Positions 1 through 9,701 of a DNA stretch of 64,000 bases are shown piece after piece. The stretch comes from JACCXG01 sp963750935. Lineage in GTDB: Bacteria; Acidobacteriota; Vicinamibacteria; Vicinamibacterales; 2-12-FULL-66-21. Every line of letters starts with the position of its first letter. Within the stretch, counting starts at the first letter, position 1. The notes under the pieces are model-generated. The model did not search any database, was not told where the DNA came from, and saw nothing but the letters and a program-made list of their open reading frames with translations. The stretch lies in NCBI GenBank assembly GCA_963750935.1, contig CAVVSR010000009.1, positions 248,001-312,000 of the forward strand, in the 5' to 3' direction. The position numbers were made by a program, and so were the translations under genes.

Positions 1-676
1 GCACGCCGTACGGCAGCTGCCGGTCTCCGCCGTCGAGCTGGCTGGGAGGGTCGCCCCGATTGGCCAGGATGTCGGCGCGCTCCTCGGCCGAGAGCCGCGG
101 ATGGTCCTCAGGCCGCCGGTACAGCCAGAGGAACAGGATCAGCCAGGCGAATCCGAGCGTACCGGTGATCAGGAAGGCCGGCCGCCAGCTGCCGAAGGCC
201 TGGAACAGCCCGAGGACGATGAAGGGTGCGAGCGCGGCGCCAATCGAGGAGCCGCTGTCGAAGAGCGCCACGGCCCAGCCGCTCTCGCGGCGGGGAAACC
301 ACTCCGCCACCGCCTTCGTCGCGCCGGGCCAGTTGGCCGCCTCGCCAAGCCCGAGCGCGAAACGGAACGCGCAGAAGCTGCGGAAGCCGACAGCCATCGA
401 CGTCGCCATCGCCGCGACCGAATACCAGACCACCGCGAGGCTCAACCCGCGCCGCGTGCCGAGGCGATCGACGATCCGGCCGGCAATCGTCTGCCCGACC
501 GCGTAGGCGACGCGGAACGCGATCAGGATCCAGGCGAAGTCGCTGTTGGTCCACTGGAACTCGGTCTTCAAATACGGCGCGAGGACGCTGAGCGTCTGCC
601 GGTCGATGTAGTTGATGACGGTCGAGAGGAAGAGCAGGCCGCCGATGTACCAGCGCAGGTGCCGGATCGGTCTCAT
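1..676 (-). CDS. MFS transporter, ACS family-like (3' end outside window)
   Basis: Reading the minus strand from the ATG at 674-676 gives an open frame to the window edge, about 225 residues. It starts MRPIRHLRWYIGGLLF and shows repeated hydrophobic helices, the motif YIDRQTLSVLAP after helix 1, and the loop-2 motif GRIVDRLGTRRG. These are features of the anion:cation symporter (ACS) branch of the major facilitator superfamily, which takes up sugar acids or other organic anions across the inner membrane. Only the N-terminal half, about six helices, is present, so substrate cannot be judged. It diverges from the cytochrome c gene at 750 with a 73-bp gap, which could hold both promoters. The frame is clean. 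The family call is secure; the subfamily is inferred from the DRQ and GRxxDRxGxRRG motifs. Confidence 0.85.
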   Translation of the reverse strand, partial: MRPIRHLRWYIGGLLFLSTVINYIDRQTLSVLAPYLKTEFQWTNSDFAWILIAFRVAYAVGQTIAGRIVDRLGTRRGLSLAVVWYSVAAMATSMAVGFRSFCAFRFALGLGEAANWPGATKAVAEWFPRRESGWAVALFDSGSSIGAALAPFIVLGLFQAFGSWRPAFLITGTLGFAWLILFLWLYRRPEDHPRLSAEERADILANRGDPPSQLDGGDRQLPYGV

Positions 677-749
677 CGGCGTCCAGGGTGATGGCGGCGC
701 ACGGCCATCAAGATAATCGGTTCGCTGGCCGCTCGTATAGGATCGCGCC

Positions 750-1712
750 GTGCTCCGACGGATCACCCGACTCTTCCTCTATCTGCTGACCGTCGTCGGA
801 GTCCTGCTGGCTGGCGGGTTCGCCTGGCTGTTCCTGGCGTTGCCGCGCACGGCGCCCCCGGCGAGCTTCCAGGTGACGAGCACGCCCGAACGGATCGCCC
901 GCGGCCGGTATCTGAGCCGCCATGTCGCCGGCTGCAGCGACTGCCACGGGGAGCGGGACTGGTCCAGGTACTCGGCGCCGCAGATGCGCGAACGCGAGGG
1001 CCACGGCGGGATGGCGTTCAGGATCGACGTCGGCACGCTCTACGCGCCGAACATCACGCCGGACCGGCTGGGCGCCTGGAGCGATGGCGAGGTGCTGCGC
1101 GCCATGACCAGCGGCGTCTCGAAGGACGGTTCGCCGCTGTTTCCGCTGATGCCGTACGACGCCTACCGGCAGATGTCGCGCGAGGACGCCGAGTCGATCA
1201 TCGCGTTCATCCGCACATTGCCGGCGGTCGCACGCGACGTTCCGCGCTCGCAGCTGAACTTCCCGTTCAATCTGCTCGTCCGGACGATGCCGTCGCCGTC
1301 ACCGCCATTGCCTGAGAAGACGCCCGATCCATCGGATCGCCTGTCCTACGGCAAGTACCTGACGACAATGGCGAGCTGCGTGACCTGCCACACTCAAATG
1401 GAGCGCGGGCAACCGCTGCCGGGAATGGCCTTCGCCGGCGGACTGGAGTTCCGCATGCGATCCGGCGGCGTGCAGTACTCGTCGAACATCACGCCCGATC
1501 CGGAGACCGGCATCGGCCGCTGGACCGTGGACCAGTTCGTCGCGCGCTTCAAGAGCGTCGCGGAGGCGGACGAGGCGTCGCTGGCGCTCAACGGCCGCAA
1601 GAACACGGAGATGCCGTGGCGCGATTACGGTGGGATGACAACGGAGGATCTCACGGCGATCTTCGCCTACCTGCAGACCGTCCCCGCAGTGCGTCATGCG
1701 GTCGCGCGCTGA
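750..1712 (+). CDS. membrane-anchored di-heme cytochrome c
   Basis: A 320-residue protein read from a GTG start. Residues 10-30 form one transmembrane or signal-anchor helix. Two c-type heme sites follow: CSDCH at residues 62-66 and CVTCH at 210-214, each in its own roughly 140-residue cytochrome c domain with downstream ANITPD or SNITPD motifs. This NITPD-containing two-domain layout is common in cytochromes that serve membrane dehydrogenases or terminal oxidases. It most likely carries electrons in the periplasm. No dehydrogenase lies beside it (the PQQ-enzyme remnant is 42 kb away), so the partner is unknown. No in-frame ATG lies upstream, which supports the GTG start. Confidence 0.88.
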   Translation: MLRRITRLFLYLLTVVGVLLAGGFAWLFLALPRTAPPASFQVTSTPERIARGRYLSRHVAGCSDCHGERDWSRYSAPQMREREGHGGMAFRIDVGTLYAPNITPDRLGAWSDGEVLRAMTSGVSKDGSPLFPLMPYDAYRQMSREDAESIIAFIRTLPAVARDVPRSQLNFPFNLLVRTMPSPSPPLPEKTPDPSDRLSYGKYLTTMASCVTCHTQMERGQPLPGMAFAGGLEFRMRSGGVQYSSNITPDPETGIGRWTVDQFVARFKSVAEADEASLALNGRKNTEMPWRDYGGMTTEDLTAIFAYLQTVPAVRHAVAR

Positions 1713-1727
1713 CGATCACGCCGCCGA

Positions 1728-4395
1728 TCACCGGTTCCGCAGCGCGATCGCCGGATCGATCCGCGCGGCGCGCCAGGCCGGGCCGACGATCGACAGCGCC
1801 CCGGTGATGCAGACGACGGCCGTGACCAGCGCGAAGGTCGCCGGATCGAGCGGCCGGACGCCGAACAACAACGTCTCGATGAACCGTCCGCTCACCGCCG
1901 CCAGGACGAGTCCGATGATCACGCCGGTGCCGACGACGCGCATGGCGTGGGTCAGCACCAGCTGAAGGACGTCCTGCGTGGACGCGCCGAGCGCCCGGCG
2001 CACTCCGTAGTCGCGCACGCTCTGCTGCACCGAGTAGGCGAGGATCCCGAACACCCCGACCATCGCCAGGATCAGCGCGAGCGCGGCAAACGCCATCACC
2101 ATCACCGCCCTGAACCGATGACGGCCGGTCGCCGTGCGGGCGATGTCTTCGAGCGTCAGCACGCTCCGCACGCTGACCAGCTGTTCCCGATCCACGCGCG
2201 AGATCGCGGCGCGGACCGACGGCGCCAGCCGCTCCGCGTCGCCCGACTTCGGCCGGACGAGAAGGAAGATGTCGTCGGAGAGATCCTGCGCCATCGGCAC
2301 GTAGAGCTGCACGAAGTCCGCGGTCTCGTCCGGGCGTCCCTTGATCTGCCGGGCCACGCCGACGATCTCGCGGATGACGGGCTTGGCCTCTGGCGTTGCT
2401 GAAGGCCTGAGCGCGACGCGCTGCCCCACCGGCGACCGGCTGCCGAACCGGCGGGCGAAGGCCTCGTTGACGATGCACACAGGGACGCCGTCGCTCGTGT
2501 CGCGACGGTCGAAGGCGCGGCCCGCGAGCACCGGCAGATCGAGCGTCGAGAAGTAGGTCGGGCTGACAACCTGGTACGCCGTGCTCGGGCGCTCCCGATC
2601 CTGGAGCGGCGGCTCGCCGACGATCTCGAACGTCACGCCGCCGGTCTCGAAGAAGTCCAGCGGCCGATCGCTCGCCCACGCCATGCCGGCCACGCCTGGA
2701 ACGGCGGCGAGCTCCGTCTCCACCTGTTCGTAGAACTGCAGCAGCGCCTGGTCGGTGGGGTACTTCGAGCCGAGCGGATCGACGAGCATCGACAGGACGC
2801 TGTCGGCACGATAGCCGCGATCGAACGCGTTGACCGCGAGGAACGAGCGCAGCAGCAGGCCGGCGCCCGCCAGCAGGAACACCGCCATCGCGACTTCGCC
2901 GACCACCAGGAGCGCGCGGAGCCGGCCGCTGGTCCCGGTCGTCGTCCGGGTGTCGGATCCGATGACCTCCGCCGTCGAGAACGCCGTCGCCTTCAACGCC
3001 GGCAGTACGCCGAACAGCACGCCGACGAACAGCGCCGCGGCGGCGCAGAACGCGACGACGCGCGCGTCGAATGTCAGCGAGACGCTCGCCGGCAGCAGGC
3101 CCTCGGGCACGAGCGACGGCGCCACGCTGAGAATGGCGGCGCCGATCCCGGTGCCCAGCGCGCCGCCGATGACCGCCAGCACCAGGCTCTCGGTCACCAG
3201 CTGCCGGACGATGCGGCGGCGGCCGGCGCCGAGGGCGGACCGGACCGCGAGCTCCCGCATGCGCACCGAGGCGCGCGCGAGCAGCAGGTTGGCGACGTTC
3301 GCGCAGCAGATCAGGAGCACGAACCCGACCACCCCGAGGAACAGCATCGACGTGGTTCGCAGGTCGGTGCCAATCATCGAGTCGTGCAGCCGTTCGAGCG
3401 TCACGCTTCGCCCCTTGTTGGTCTCGGGGAACTCGCGCGCGAGACCGTCGGCGACCGCCGCGAGGTCGGCGGTCGCGGCCTGAGTCGAGACGCCCGGCTT
3501 CACTCGTCCGACCACGTGAAAGATGTAGGCGCCGCGAACACGCGGCGGCAGGTTCACGAGCGAGCGCATCGCCCAGATGCTGCTCTGCCCCATCAGCTGG
3601 AAGTCCCTGGGGACAATGCCGACGATGGTGAAGAGCGTTCCGTCGAGCCGAAGCTCGCGGCCCACCACGCCGGGATCGGCATTGAACCGGCTCCGCCAGA
3701 ACGACTTCGCTCATCACGGCCACGTTGGCGCGCTTGGCCTCGTCGTCCGCGGAAAACGTCCGGCCGGCAATCGGTCTGACGCCGAGCACGTCGAAGATCC
3801 CCGACGTCACCCACTGGCGCGACACCGTCTCGGCGTTGCCGTCGGCGCCGGCCATGACCATGCCGCCGACGCTCGGAACGAACCCCGCCGTCTTCTCGAT
3901 CGTGCGGCTCCGGGTCTGCCAGTCGGCCATGTTGAGCGGCGACCCGTAGCTGCGCGGGGTCGTCGCGGTCGTTTCCCAGATGGTCACCAGACGATCGGGG
4001 TCGCCGAACGGGAGCGGACGAAGCAGCGTCGCGTCGACGAGCGCGAAGATCGCGCTGTTGGCGCCGATGCCGAGCGCGAGCGTCAGCGTGGCCACGAGCG
4101 TAAACGTCGGCGACCCTTTCAGCTGGCGGATCGTGAACTTCAGGTCGTCGCCGAGCTCGTCCAGCCACTGGGTCAGGCGCATATCCCGATCTCTCTTTCT
4201 ACCGAGGGTGGTCATCGTTCGTTTGAGGCGCGCGACGTCGCCAAGGCGGTTGAGTGCCAGCTCACGCGCGGTTTTCGGATCGACGCCGCGCGCGACGAGC
4301 TCGCGCGTCCGCATCTCGAGGTGAAGGGCGAGCTCTTCGTCGACCTCGCGCTCCACCGGGATGCGCCACAACCACGACCGCAGCAAGCGCCTCAT
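1728..4395 (-). CDS. ADOP-type ABC permease (MacB/FtsX), one frame break
   Basis: About 888 residues if one frame break near 3700 is corrected. It begins MRRLLRSWLWRIP with the ~85-residue soluble prefix (VDEELALHLEMRTREL) of acidobacterial duplicated orphan permeases. Next come transmembrane helix 1 (TLALGIGANSAIF), a large MacB-like periplasmic domain, a first FtsX domain (LLICCANVANLLLARAS), a second periplasmic domain and a C-terminal FtsX domain ending AIALRNR. At the break the reading must shift so that SEVV is followed by WRSRFNADPG. No ATPase gene is adjacent, as usual for these orphan permeases, which are presumed to export small molecules or extract lipoproteins. The start ATG overlaps the stop of the upstream PadR gene (ATGA), so the two are translationally coupled and PadR probably controls this gene. 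Confidence 0.85.
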
Positions 4396-4725
4396 GTGGA
4401 CAGCAGGACCTTGGAGATGCCGGTGGTGAATCGCCGCCAGGTCGCCACTTCGGCGGCGAGCTGCTCGCGGCCACGGTCGGTCAGGCGGTAGAGCTTCGCG
4501 CGCGGCCAAGCTCGGACATGCCCCATTCGGCTTCGACCCAGCCCCGCCGTTCGAGGCGATAGAGCGCCGGATAGAGCGAACCGTCCTCGACGAGCACGGT
4601 CTCGCCGGAGGTCTCCTCGATGAACCGGGCCACGGCGTAGCCGTGGCTGGGACCTCTGGTCAACGTCTTGAGAATCAGGGCATCGAGCGCCCCGTGCAGG
4701 AGCGCGTTCGGGCTTTTAGGCGCAT
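4392..4725 (-). CDS. PadR family transcriptional regulator, frame-broken
   Basis: Three frames joined together give a normal ~110-residue PadR regulator. The N-terminal helix is LLHGALDALILKTL, then the winged-helix core GPSHGYAVARFIEE and EDGSLYPALYRLERRGW. In a shifted frame the C-terminal part is AKLYRLTDRGREQLA and ends KVLLST. Breaks lie near 4500, where one base is missing in a GC-alternating stretch, and near 4717, between the only plausible ATG (4723-4725) and the first helix. PadR proteins are small dimeric repressors that release DNA when they bind a ligand or phenolic compound. The stop codon overlaps the start of the ADOP permease at 4395, the standard PadR-ADOP arrangement in Acidobacteria. 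The divergent permease gene at 4854 shares the same upstream region and may also be controlled by it. Confidence 0.75.
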
Positions 4726-4853
4726 GTCTGAGTGTCTAATTGCCAAGATAGTCAGTGTAATCACCGCTTTGACGAAGTTGGCCCGGCGAAGGTTTGCCGG
4801 CAACCTTCTCCTCCGGCGGAAACGTCAATAGACTCAACTGGATCGGAGGGCTG

Positions 4854-7230
4854 ATGCTGGGGACCTTGATCGCGGACGTCCGACACGCCTCGCGCCGCTT
4901 GCGGCGGCAGCCCGGCTATGCCCTGCTCGCGGTGCTGACGCTGTCGCTCGGGGTCGGCGGAACGGCCGCGGTCCATGGCGTGACGCGGGCGGTGCTGTTC
5001 GAGCCGCTGCCGTACGCGCACGCCGGCGACGTCGGCATCTTCTGGAAGAAGACCGACTGGACCGAGGAAGAGTTCCTGTACATCCGCGGGCGGGTCCCTG
5101 GATTTCAGCAGGTCGCGCTCTATCGCCAGCGCGACGCCATCCTGCGCAACGGCGACGAACCCGCCCGGCTCGTATCAGGAGTGACCGCATCGGCGGAGCT
5201 CTTCGACGTGCTCGGGGCGCGTCCGCTGATCGGACGCGGCCTGCGCGCCGGAGACGATGCCGCGGGCGCGGAACCGGTGGCGGTCTTGAGCTTCGGCTTG
5301 TGGCAGGAGCTCGGGGGCAGTCCGTCCATTCGTCGGCACGCCGCTCATGCTCGACGGCCGGGCACGCACCATCGTCGGCGTGATGCCACGAGGTTTCTGG
5401 TTCCCGGATCCCACGGTGCGGGTGTGGGCGCCGGTGCCGCTCAATCCCGAGGGCCGCAACTGGAACTCCACGCTCGTCGGGCGGGTGGCGCCAGGCCTCG
5501 ACATCAGATCCGTGGACACGCCGGTCCGGCAGCTGACGGTGATGCTCGACGAACGATTCGATTACCCCGCGCAGTGGGACAAGACGAAGGACGCGCGGGT
5601 GACGCCGATCGCCGACGACTTCACCGGCGCGATGCGTCCCGCCATGTTCGCGACGCTTGGCGCGATGGCGCTGATCCTCCTGATCGCGTGCGCCAACGCC
5701 GCGGCGCTGATGCTCGGACAGGTCGACGGCCGATCGGTCGAATTCGCCGTGCGCTCGGCGCTCGGGGCGAGCCGGCGGCGGCTGACGCAGCCGCTGATCG
5801 TCGAGGCCCTGCTGATCGCGATCACCGCGGGCGTGCTCGGCGCTGGACTGGCGTGGGGCGGCTTCGGCGTCGTGATGCGGGCGCTGCCGCTCGGCGCATG
5901 GGCGGAATCCGCGGTGCCCGACTGGCGCGTCTTCGCGTCGGCGATGGCGATCGCGCTCGCCGCGGCGGTGCTCGTGATCCTGATCCCGACCATCTCGCTC
6001 TATCGAGGCGACCTGCGCGGCGTCCTGAGCCGGGTCAGGACTGGCGGGATCCGCGGCCGCGGCGGACGGCTCGAGAACGGGCTCGTGATCGCGGAGGTCG
6101 CGCTGGCGGTGATGGTCGCGACGGGTGCGGCGCTGCTCGCCCGCAGCGTCACCAACCTGTACGCCGTCGACCCAGGCGTGCGCACGGACGACGTCGCCGT
6201 CGTGGACGTGATCATCGGCGGCCGGCTCTCGCGCAATCAGGTCGAACAGACGCTCGCCGACATGACCAGATCGCTGGGTGAGCTGCCCGGCGTGCGCGCG
6301 GCGGCCGCGGCCCAGCAGCTCCCGCTCCGCGGCGGCGGATACAACATGGGCCTCGGTCTCGACGGGCGGCCGGACATCGTCAACATGACGACCGAGTACC
6401 GCGTCGTGACCCCCGGCTACCTCGAGACCCTCGGCATTCCCCTTCGCAGCGGCCGCACCATTGCCAGCACCGACCGGATCGACACGGAGCGCGTGGTCGT
6501 GATCAACGAAGCCCTGGCCCGGAAATATTTCGCGGGCGTCGATCCGATCGGCAAGCTCGTGGGTGGTGACACCAAGACTCCGGCGCGCGTCGTCGGCGTC
6601 GTCGCCAACGCCGTTGAGCGGCGGCTGACGGACGTCGCCGAACCGGTGCGGTACGTGGCGGTCGCGCAGATGCCGTGGGTCGACATCGCGCAGTCCCTGG
6701 TGCTTCGCGCCGCGCCGGGCACGGACGAAGCGTCGCTGCTCGAACAGGCGCGCCGGACGATCGGGAACGTCGCGCCCACCGTCGCCGTGCAGCAGACGAC
6801 CACGATGCGTCGAGTGCTCGATCGGGCGATCGGGCCGGCGCGCGAGGTCGTACTGCTGCTGTCGGTACTGACCGCGCTCGCCCTGACGCTGGGCGCGGTC
6901 GGCATCTACGGCGTGATCGCCCACTTCGCGGCGCGGCGCCGGCGCGACTGGGCGATTCGCGTGGCGCTCGGGCTTCCCGGCTCGCGCGTCATCCTGCACA
7001 TCGTCGGCCATGGCGCGCTGCTCGTGGCGGCAGGGATCGGCGTCGGCGTGATCGGCGCATCGCTGCTGACGCGCGTGCTGTCGACGATGCTCTATGGAGT
7101 CAAGGCGATCGACCCGATTGCGTTCGCGACGGCGGGAGCGGTGCTGCTCGGTGTCGGCCTGGTGGCCGCGCTCGTGCCCGCCTGGCGCGCGGGGATGACC
7201 GATCCGATTATCGCGCTGCGCGAGCAGTGA
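4854..7230 (+). CDS. ADOP-type ABC permease (MacB/FtsX), one frame break
   Basis: About 790 residues after correcting one extra base near 5329. The ATG at 4854 is preceded by a good ribosome site, GGAGGG at 4844-4849. The protein lacks the long soluble prefix of its neighbour and starts almost directly with helix 1 (LLAVLTLSLGVGG). Two MacB periplasmic domains and two FtsX membrane domains follow (LILLIACANAAALMLGQ in the middle, then AVRSALGASRRRL; ending DPIIALREQ). The break falls in the first periplasmic domain, between ELGGSPS and GTPLMLDGRARTIVG. It runs divergently from the PadR-ADOP pair. Role inferred from family: orphan efflux or lipoprotein-handling permease in the inner membrane. 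Confidence 0.85.
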
Positions 7231-7775
7231 GGCGCCCGGCGTGCCACTCGTCGCGCGTCTGGCCCCAGATGTCGACGCGATCGTCGGCGAACGGCGCCGG
7301 GCAGTTTGCCGGGGCCGAGGTTCCGCGAGCCAAGCTTCTCCGCGACGCGCTGCGAGGCCAGGTTCTCCGGCGCGATCGAGTGGATGATCCTGGTCCACCG
7401 CAGCGTGTCGAACGACCAGTCGGTCGCCGCGATCGCGCCTTCGACCGCATAGCCCCTGCCCCAGCAGTCGCGGACGATGCCCCACCCGATCTCCGGTCCC
7501 GGCCACCCCTCCGGCTGCCACGGTCCAAGGCGGCCGATCCAGCGCCCGCTGTTCTTCTCGATCACCGAGAACATCGCAAACCCGGAGGCGTGCCAGGACC
7601 CGATCATCGACATCAGCTGACGCCAGCAGAGCGGACGGGGCGCCACGCCGCCGATGAACCGGGCGGTCTCCTCGTCGGCCATCATGTCGGTCAGCGCGTC
7701 GAGATCGTCCAATCGCGGCGGACGCAGGATGAGGCGTGGGGTCTCGAGCCGCAGCTCGTCGAAGGCGGCCATCAC
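7208..7775 (-). CDS. GNAT family N-acetyltransferase, one frame break
   Basis: About 188 residues. The N-terminus DELRLETPRLILRPPRL and the acetyl-CoA-binding region (GPEIGWGIVRDCWGRGYAVEGA, split here as GPEIGWGI and WGRGYAVEGA) identify the RimJ/RimL-like branch of GNAT acetyltransferases. These transfer acetyl from acetyl-CoA to a protein N-terminus or small amine. After LGSRNLGPGKLP the frame breaks near 7298. The expected ending, FADDRVDIWGQTRDEW and then HAGRLTARAAR, continues in the next frame to a stop at 7208. The gene converges with the permease gene and overlaps its 3' end by 23 bp. Two adjacent ATGs (7775 and 7772) are both possible starts. Substrate unknown. Confidence 0.82.
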
Positions 7776-7782
7776 ACCTCGC

Positions 7783-8775
7783 TCAGGGCTTCATCAACTC
7801 GGCGAGCTTGTCCTTCACCGCCTCACCCCAGATCTCGTAGCCCTTCGCCTGCGGGTGGAGGTTGTCCGGCCTGAACGCGTCGGGCAGGAACACGCCCTTC
7901 TCGTCGAGGAACTTCGCGCCGATGTCCATGAAGAACACGTGCCGCTGGTCGTCGAGGCGGGCGATGATCCGGTTGGCCTCGGCAAGCTTGTCGCGAACCG
8001 GATCGCCGGGCATGCCGCGCGGAAAGATCGCCAGCAGCAGGATCTTCGCGTTCGGAAAGTTCCGGCGCAGCTCGAGGACGACGGCGCCGACGCCCTCGGC
8101 GATCTCCGGCCCCGTCGCCGAGCCGCTGTTGTTGGTGCCGATCATCAACATGACCGCCTTCGGCTGGAAGCCCTGCCCTTCGCCGTTGCGCAGTCCCCAG
8201 AGCACGCCCTGGGTCGTATCGCCCGAGACCGCGAAGTTCGCCGTCCGGATGCCGCCGAAGTATTTCTCGAACATCGCCCGGTTGGCGTCGCCCTGCACCC
8301 ACCAGTCGGTGATCGAGTCTCCGTGCAGCAGGAGGTCGATGTTGCCTTGCTTCGCGGTCGCGACGAAGCCCTCGTGCCGCGGCCCCTGCCGCTGCACCGT
8401 CTGCGTGAAGGTCGCGGCGACGTTCCGCCGCGCCGGCTGCAGCAGCAACAACGATTCGAACTTCTTGAGCAACGGCTTGGTTGGCGACGCGTCGCCGTCG
8501 ATGAACTTCTTGACCGCGGCGTTGACCTGCGCCAGTTCCTCCGCGGTCGGACGTGGAATGGTCACTTCGGGAGGCACGGGAGCCGGCGGACCGATCACCA
8601 CCGGCACGGGCACGAAGCCGCCCCGGCCCGGCCCCGGGGGCACTCCGGCTGGCGGACCGCCTTGGCCGGGCGGCGGCGGAGCGGTGGTCGCGGGCGGCGC
8701 CACCTGTGCGAGCGCGAGCCCGGCCCACACCACGCAGGCCGCGCACGCAATCGGAAGGCGGAGGAGTCGGGTCAT
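7783..8775 (-). CDS. secreted SGNH/GDSL hydrolase
   Basis: A 330-residue protein with an N-terminal signal peptide (LRLPIACAACVVWAGLALA) and a Pro/Gly-rich linker to about residue 75. The catalytic domain has the SGNH blocks: HGDSITDWW with the nucleophile Ser, FAVSGDTTQGVLW, MIGTNNSG, and the closing Asp-His block DNLHPQAKGYEIW near the C-terminus. This fold, similar to platelet-activating-factor acetylhydrolase subunits, deacylates esters such as acetylated sugars in the periplasm or outside. Its stop is only 7 bp from the start of the GNAT gene, so the two may be co-transcribed. A second, unrelated-sized SGNH enzyme lies at 9702. Confidence 0.88.
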   Translation of the reverse strand: MTRLLRLPIACAACVVWAGLALAQVAPPATTAPPPPGQGGPPAGVPPGPGRGGFVPVPVVIGPPAPVPPEVTIPRPTAEELAQVNAAVKKFIDGDASPTKPLLKKFESLLLLQPARRNVAATFTQTVQRQGPRHEGFVATAKQGNIDLLLHGDSITDWWVQGDANRAMFEKYFGGIRTANFAVSGDTTQGVLWGLRNGEGQGFQPKAVMLMIGTNNSGSATGPEIAEGVGAVVLELRRNFPNAKILLLAIFPRGMPGDPVRDKLAEANRIIARLDDQRHVFFMDIGAKFLDEKGVFLPDAFRPDNLHPQAKGYEIWGEAVKDKLAELMKP

Positions 8776-8829
8776 GCTGCTGTCGTCCTTTCGTGGCGCG
8801 CGGAATCGCGCGGCGTGGGAGGCGGAATG

Positions 8830-9108
8830 CTACTCCGGGGCGGGCCGCCAGAGCACGAGGATCTTGCCGACCTGCTGCACCTCCGCGGCGCCGGTGCGCG
8901 CGCAGATCGCTTCCGCGATCGCGTGACGCGCCTCGCGGTCGGTCCCGTTGATCCTCACCTTGATCAGCTCGTGGGCCGTCAGCGCGCGTTCGAGCTCCAC
9001 GGCGACGGCATCGGACAGTCCGCCCTGGCCCACCTGGACGATCGGCTCGAGCGCATGGGCGCGCCCCTTGAGATGGGCGCGTTCACGGGGCGTCAGCGAG
9101 ACGGGCAT
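8830..9108 (-). CDS. yhbY: YhbY/CRM-domain RNA-binding protein
   Basis: A 92-residue protein that is almost entirely one CRS1-YhbY (CRM) domain: LTPRERAHLKGRAHALEPIVQVG, quoted in part as LTPRERAHLKGRAH, the GxxG-type loop GQGGLSDAV, then LIKVRINGTDREARHAIA and a final QVGKILVLWRPAPE strand. YhbY binds pre-50S ribosomal subunits and is thought to help assemble the large subunit. Length matches the family (about 95-100). The gene is free-standing between a secreted hydrolase and a DoxX gene and shows no frame problem. Confidence 0.92.
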   Translation of the reverse strand: MPVSLTPRERAHLKGRAHALEPIVQVGQGGLSDAVAVELERALTAHELIKVRINGTDREARHAIAEAICARTGAAEVQQVGKILVLWRPAPE

Positions 9109-9121
9109 CGGCGGATTGTGC

Positions 9122-9157
9122 CACGTGCTACGTGCTACGTCCTACGTGCGAACGTGC
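9122..9157. repeat. CGTGCTA-type intergenic repeat, copy 1
   Basis: A 36-bp stretch made of CACGTGCTACGT-type heptamer steps followed by GCGAACGTGC. An almost identical stretch (35 of 36 bases) occurs 42.7 kb away at 51808-51843. It supplies the last codons and the stop of the DoxX gene on the minus strand, so it sits exactly at a gene end. Origin unknown. Confidence 0.8.
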
Positions 9158-9531
9158 GACAACCTCGGCTGAATCGGCGCGATGCGCCAGCGCGCGTAGG
9201 CGGTGAACGTCGCCATCAGCAGCAGCACGAACGTGATGCCGGCCGAGGAGTACTCGGCGCGGGCGATGTGGTAAACGGTGGCGGAGATCATCACGATCAT
9301 GATGCCGAAGGCCGCAGCCGGCACCAGCGCGGGAAGGATGCGCGTCACGCCCGGCAGCGTGAGGCCAATCGCCGCCGAAACCTCCGCAACTCCCATGAAC
9401 AGCTGAAACCAGCGCGGCAGCGAGGCGTTAATCAGCGCCGCGAACTCGGGCGAAGGCGCCAGAAACATCCACCCGTGTGCGAAAAATGCCAGCGCTAGCA
9501 GAATCTGCAGCACCCAGAGCAAAGCGTTCAT
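9142..9531 (-). CDS. DoxX-like membrane protein
   Basis: 129 residues with four predicted transmembrane helices: LLWVLQILLALAFFAHGWMF, then FMGVAEVSAAIGLTLPGV, the third LVPAAAFGIMIVMISATVY, and the last SAGITFVLLLMATFTAYARW. This is the DoxX/DoxD-like family of small membrane proteins, often linked to redox stress or simply unassigned. The ATG at 9529-9531 is chosen because it opens just before helix 1. The C-terminal residues HVRT are encoded by the shared intergenic repeat, so the true ending may have been replaced. The 170 bp upstream hold a run of nine C residues (about 9539-9547) and nothing else recognisable. Confidence 0.85.
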   Translation of the reverse strand: MNALLWVLQILLALAFFAHGWMFLAPSPEFAALINASLPRWFQLFMGVAEVSAAIGLTLPGVTRILPALVPAAAFGIMIVMISATVYHIARAEYSSAGITFVLLLMATFTAYARWRIAPIQPRLSHVRT

Positions 9532-9701
9532 CGTTATACCCCCCCCCGCGGCTGAGGTTCGCGGGTTCCGACGACCCTGGCTGACCCGGCATCGGTCACC
9601 GTCGGGCTTCTCGAAGCGCTGACGAACGGAGCCGCTCGGGATCGACACCAGGTAGGACGCCCGGAACGCGGCCCGGGATCGCGAGGCCCCGGACGCTAAC
9701 C

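Noticed and set aside
4834..7521. Very long minus-strand frame (895 codons) opposite the second ADOP gene, and similar long frames elsewhere
   Set aside because: Arg/His/Asp-rich with no domains; the plus-strand reading is a clear permease. High GC makes long open antisense frames common here.
7654..9498. 614-codon plus-strand frame over the SGNH, YhbY and DoxX genes
   Set aside because: Composition is Arg/His/Gln-rich and matches the shadow of three recognised minus-strand genes.
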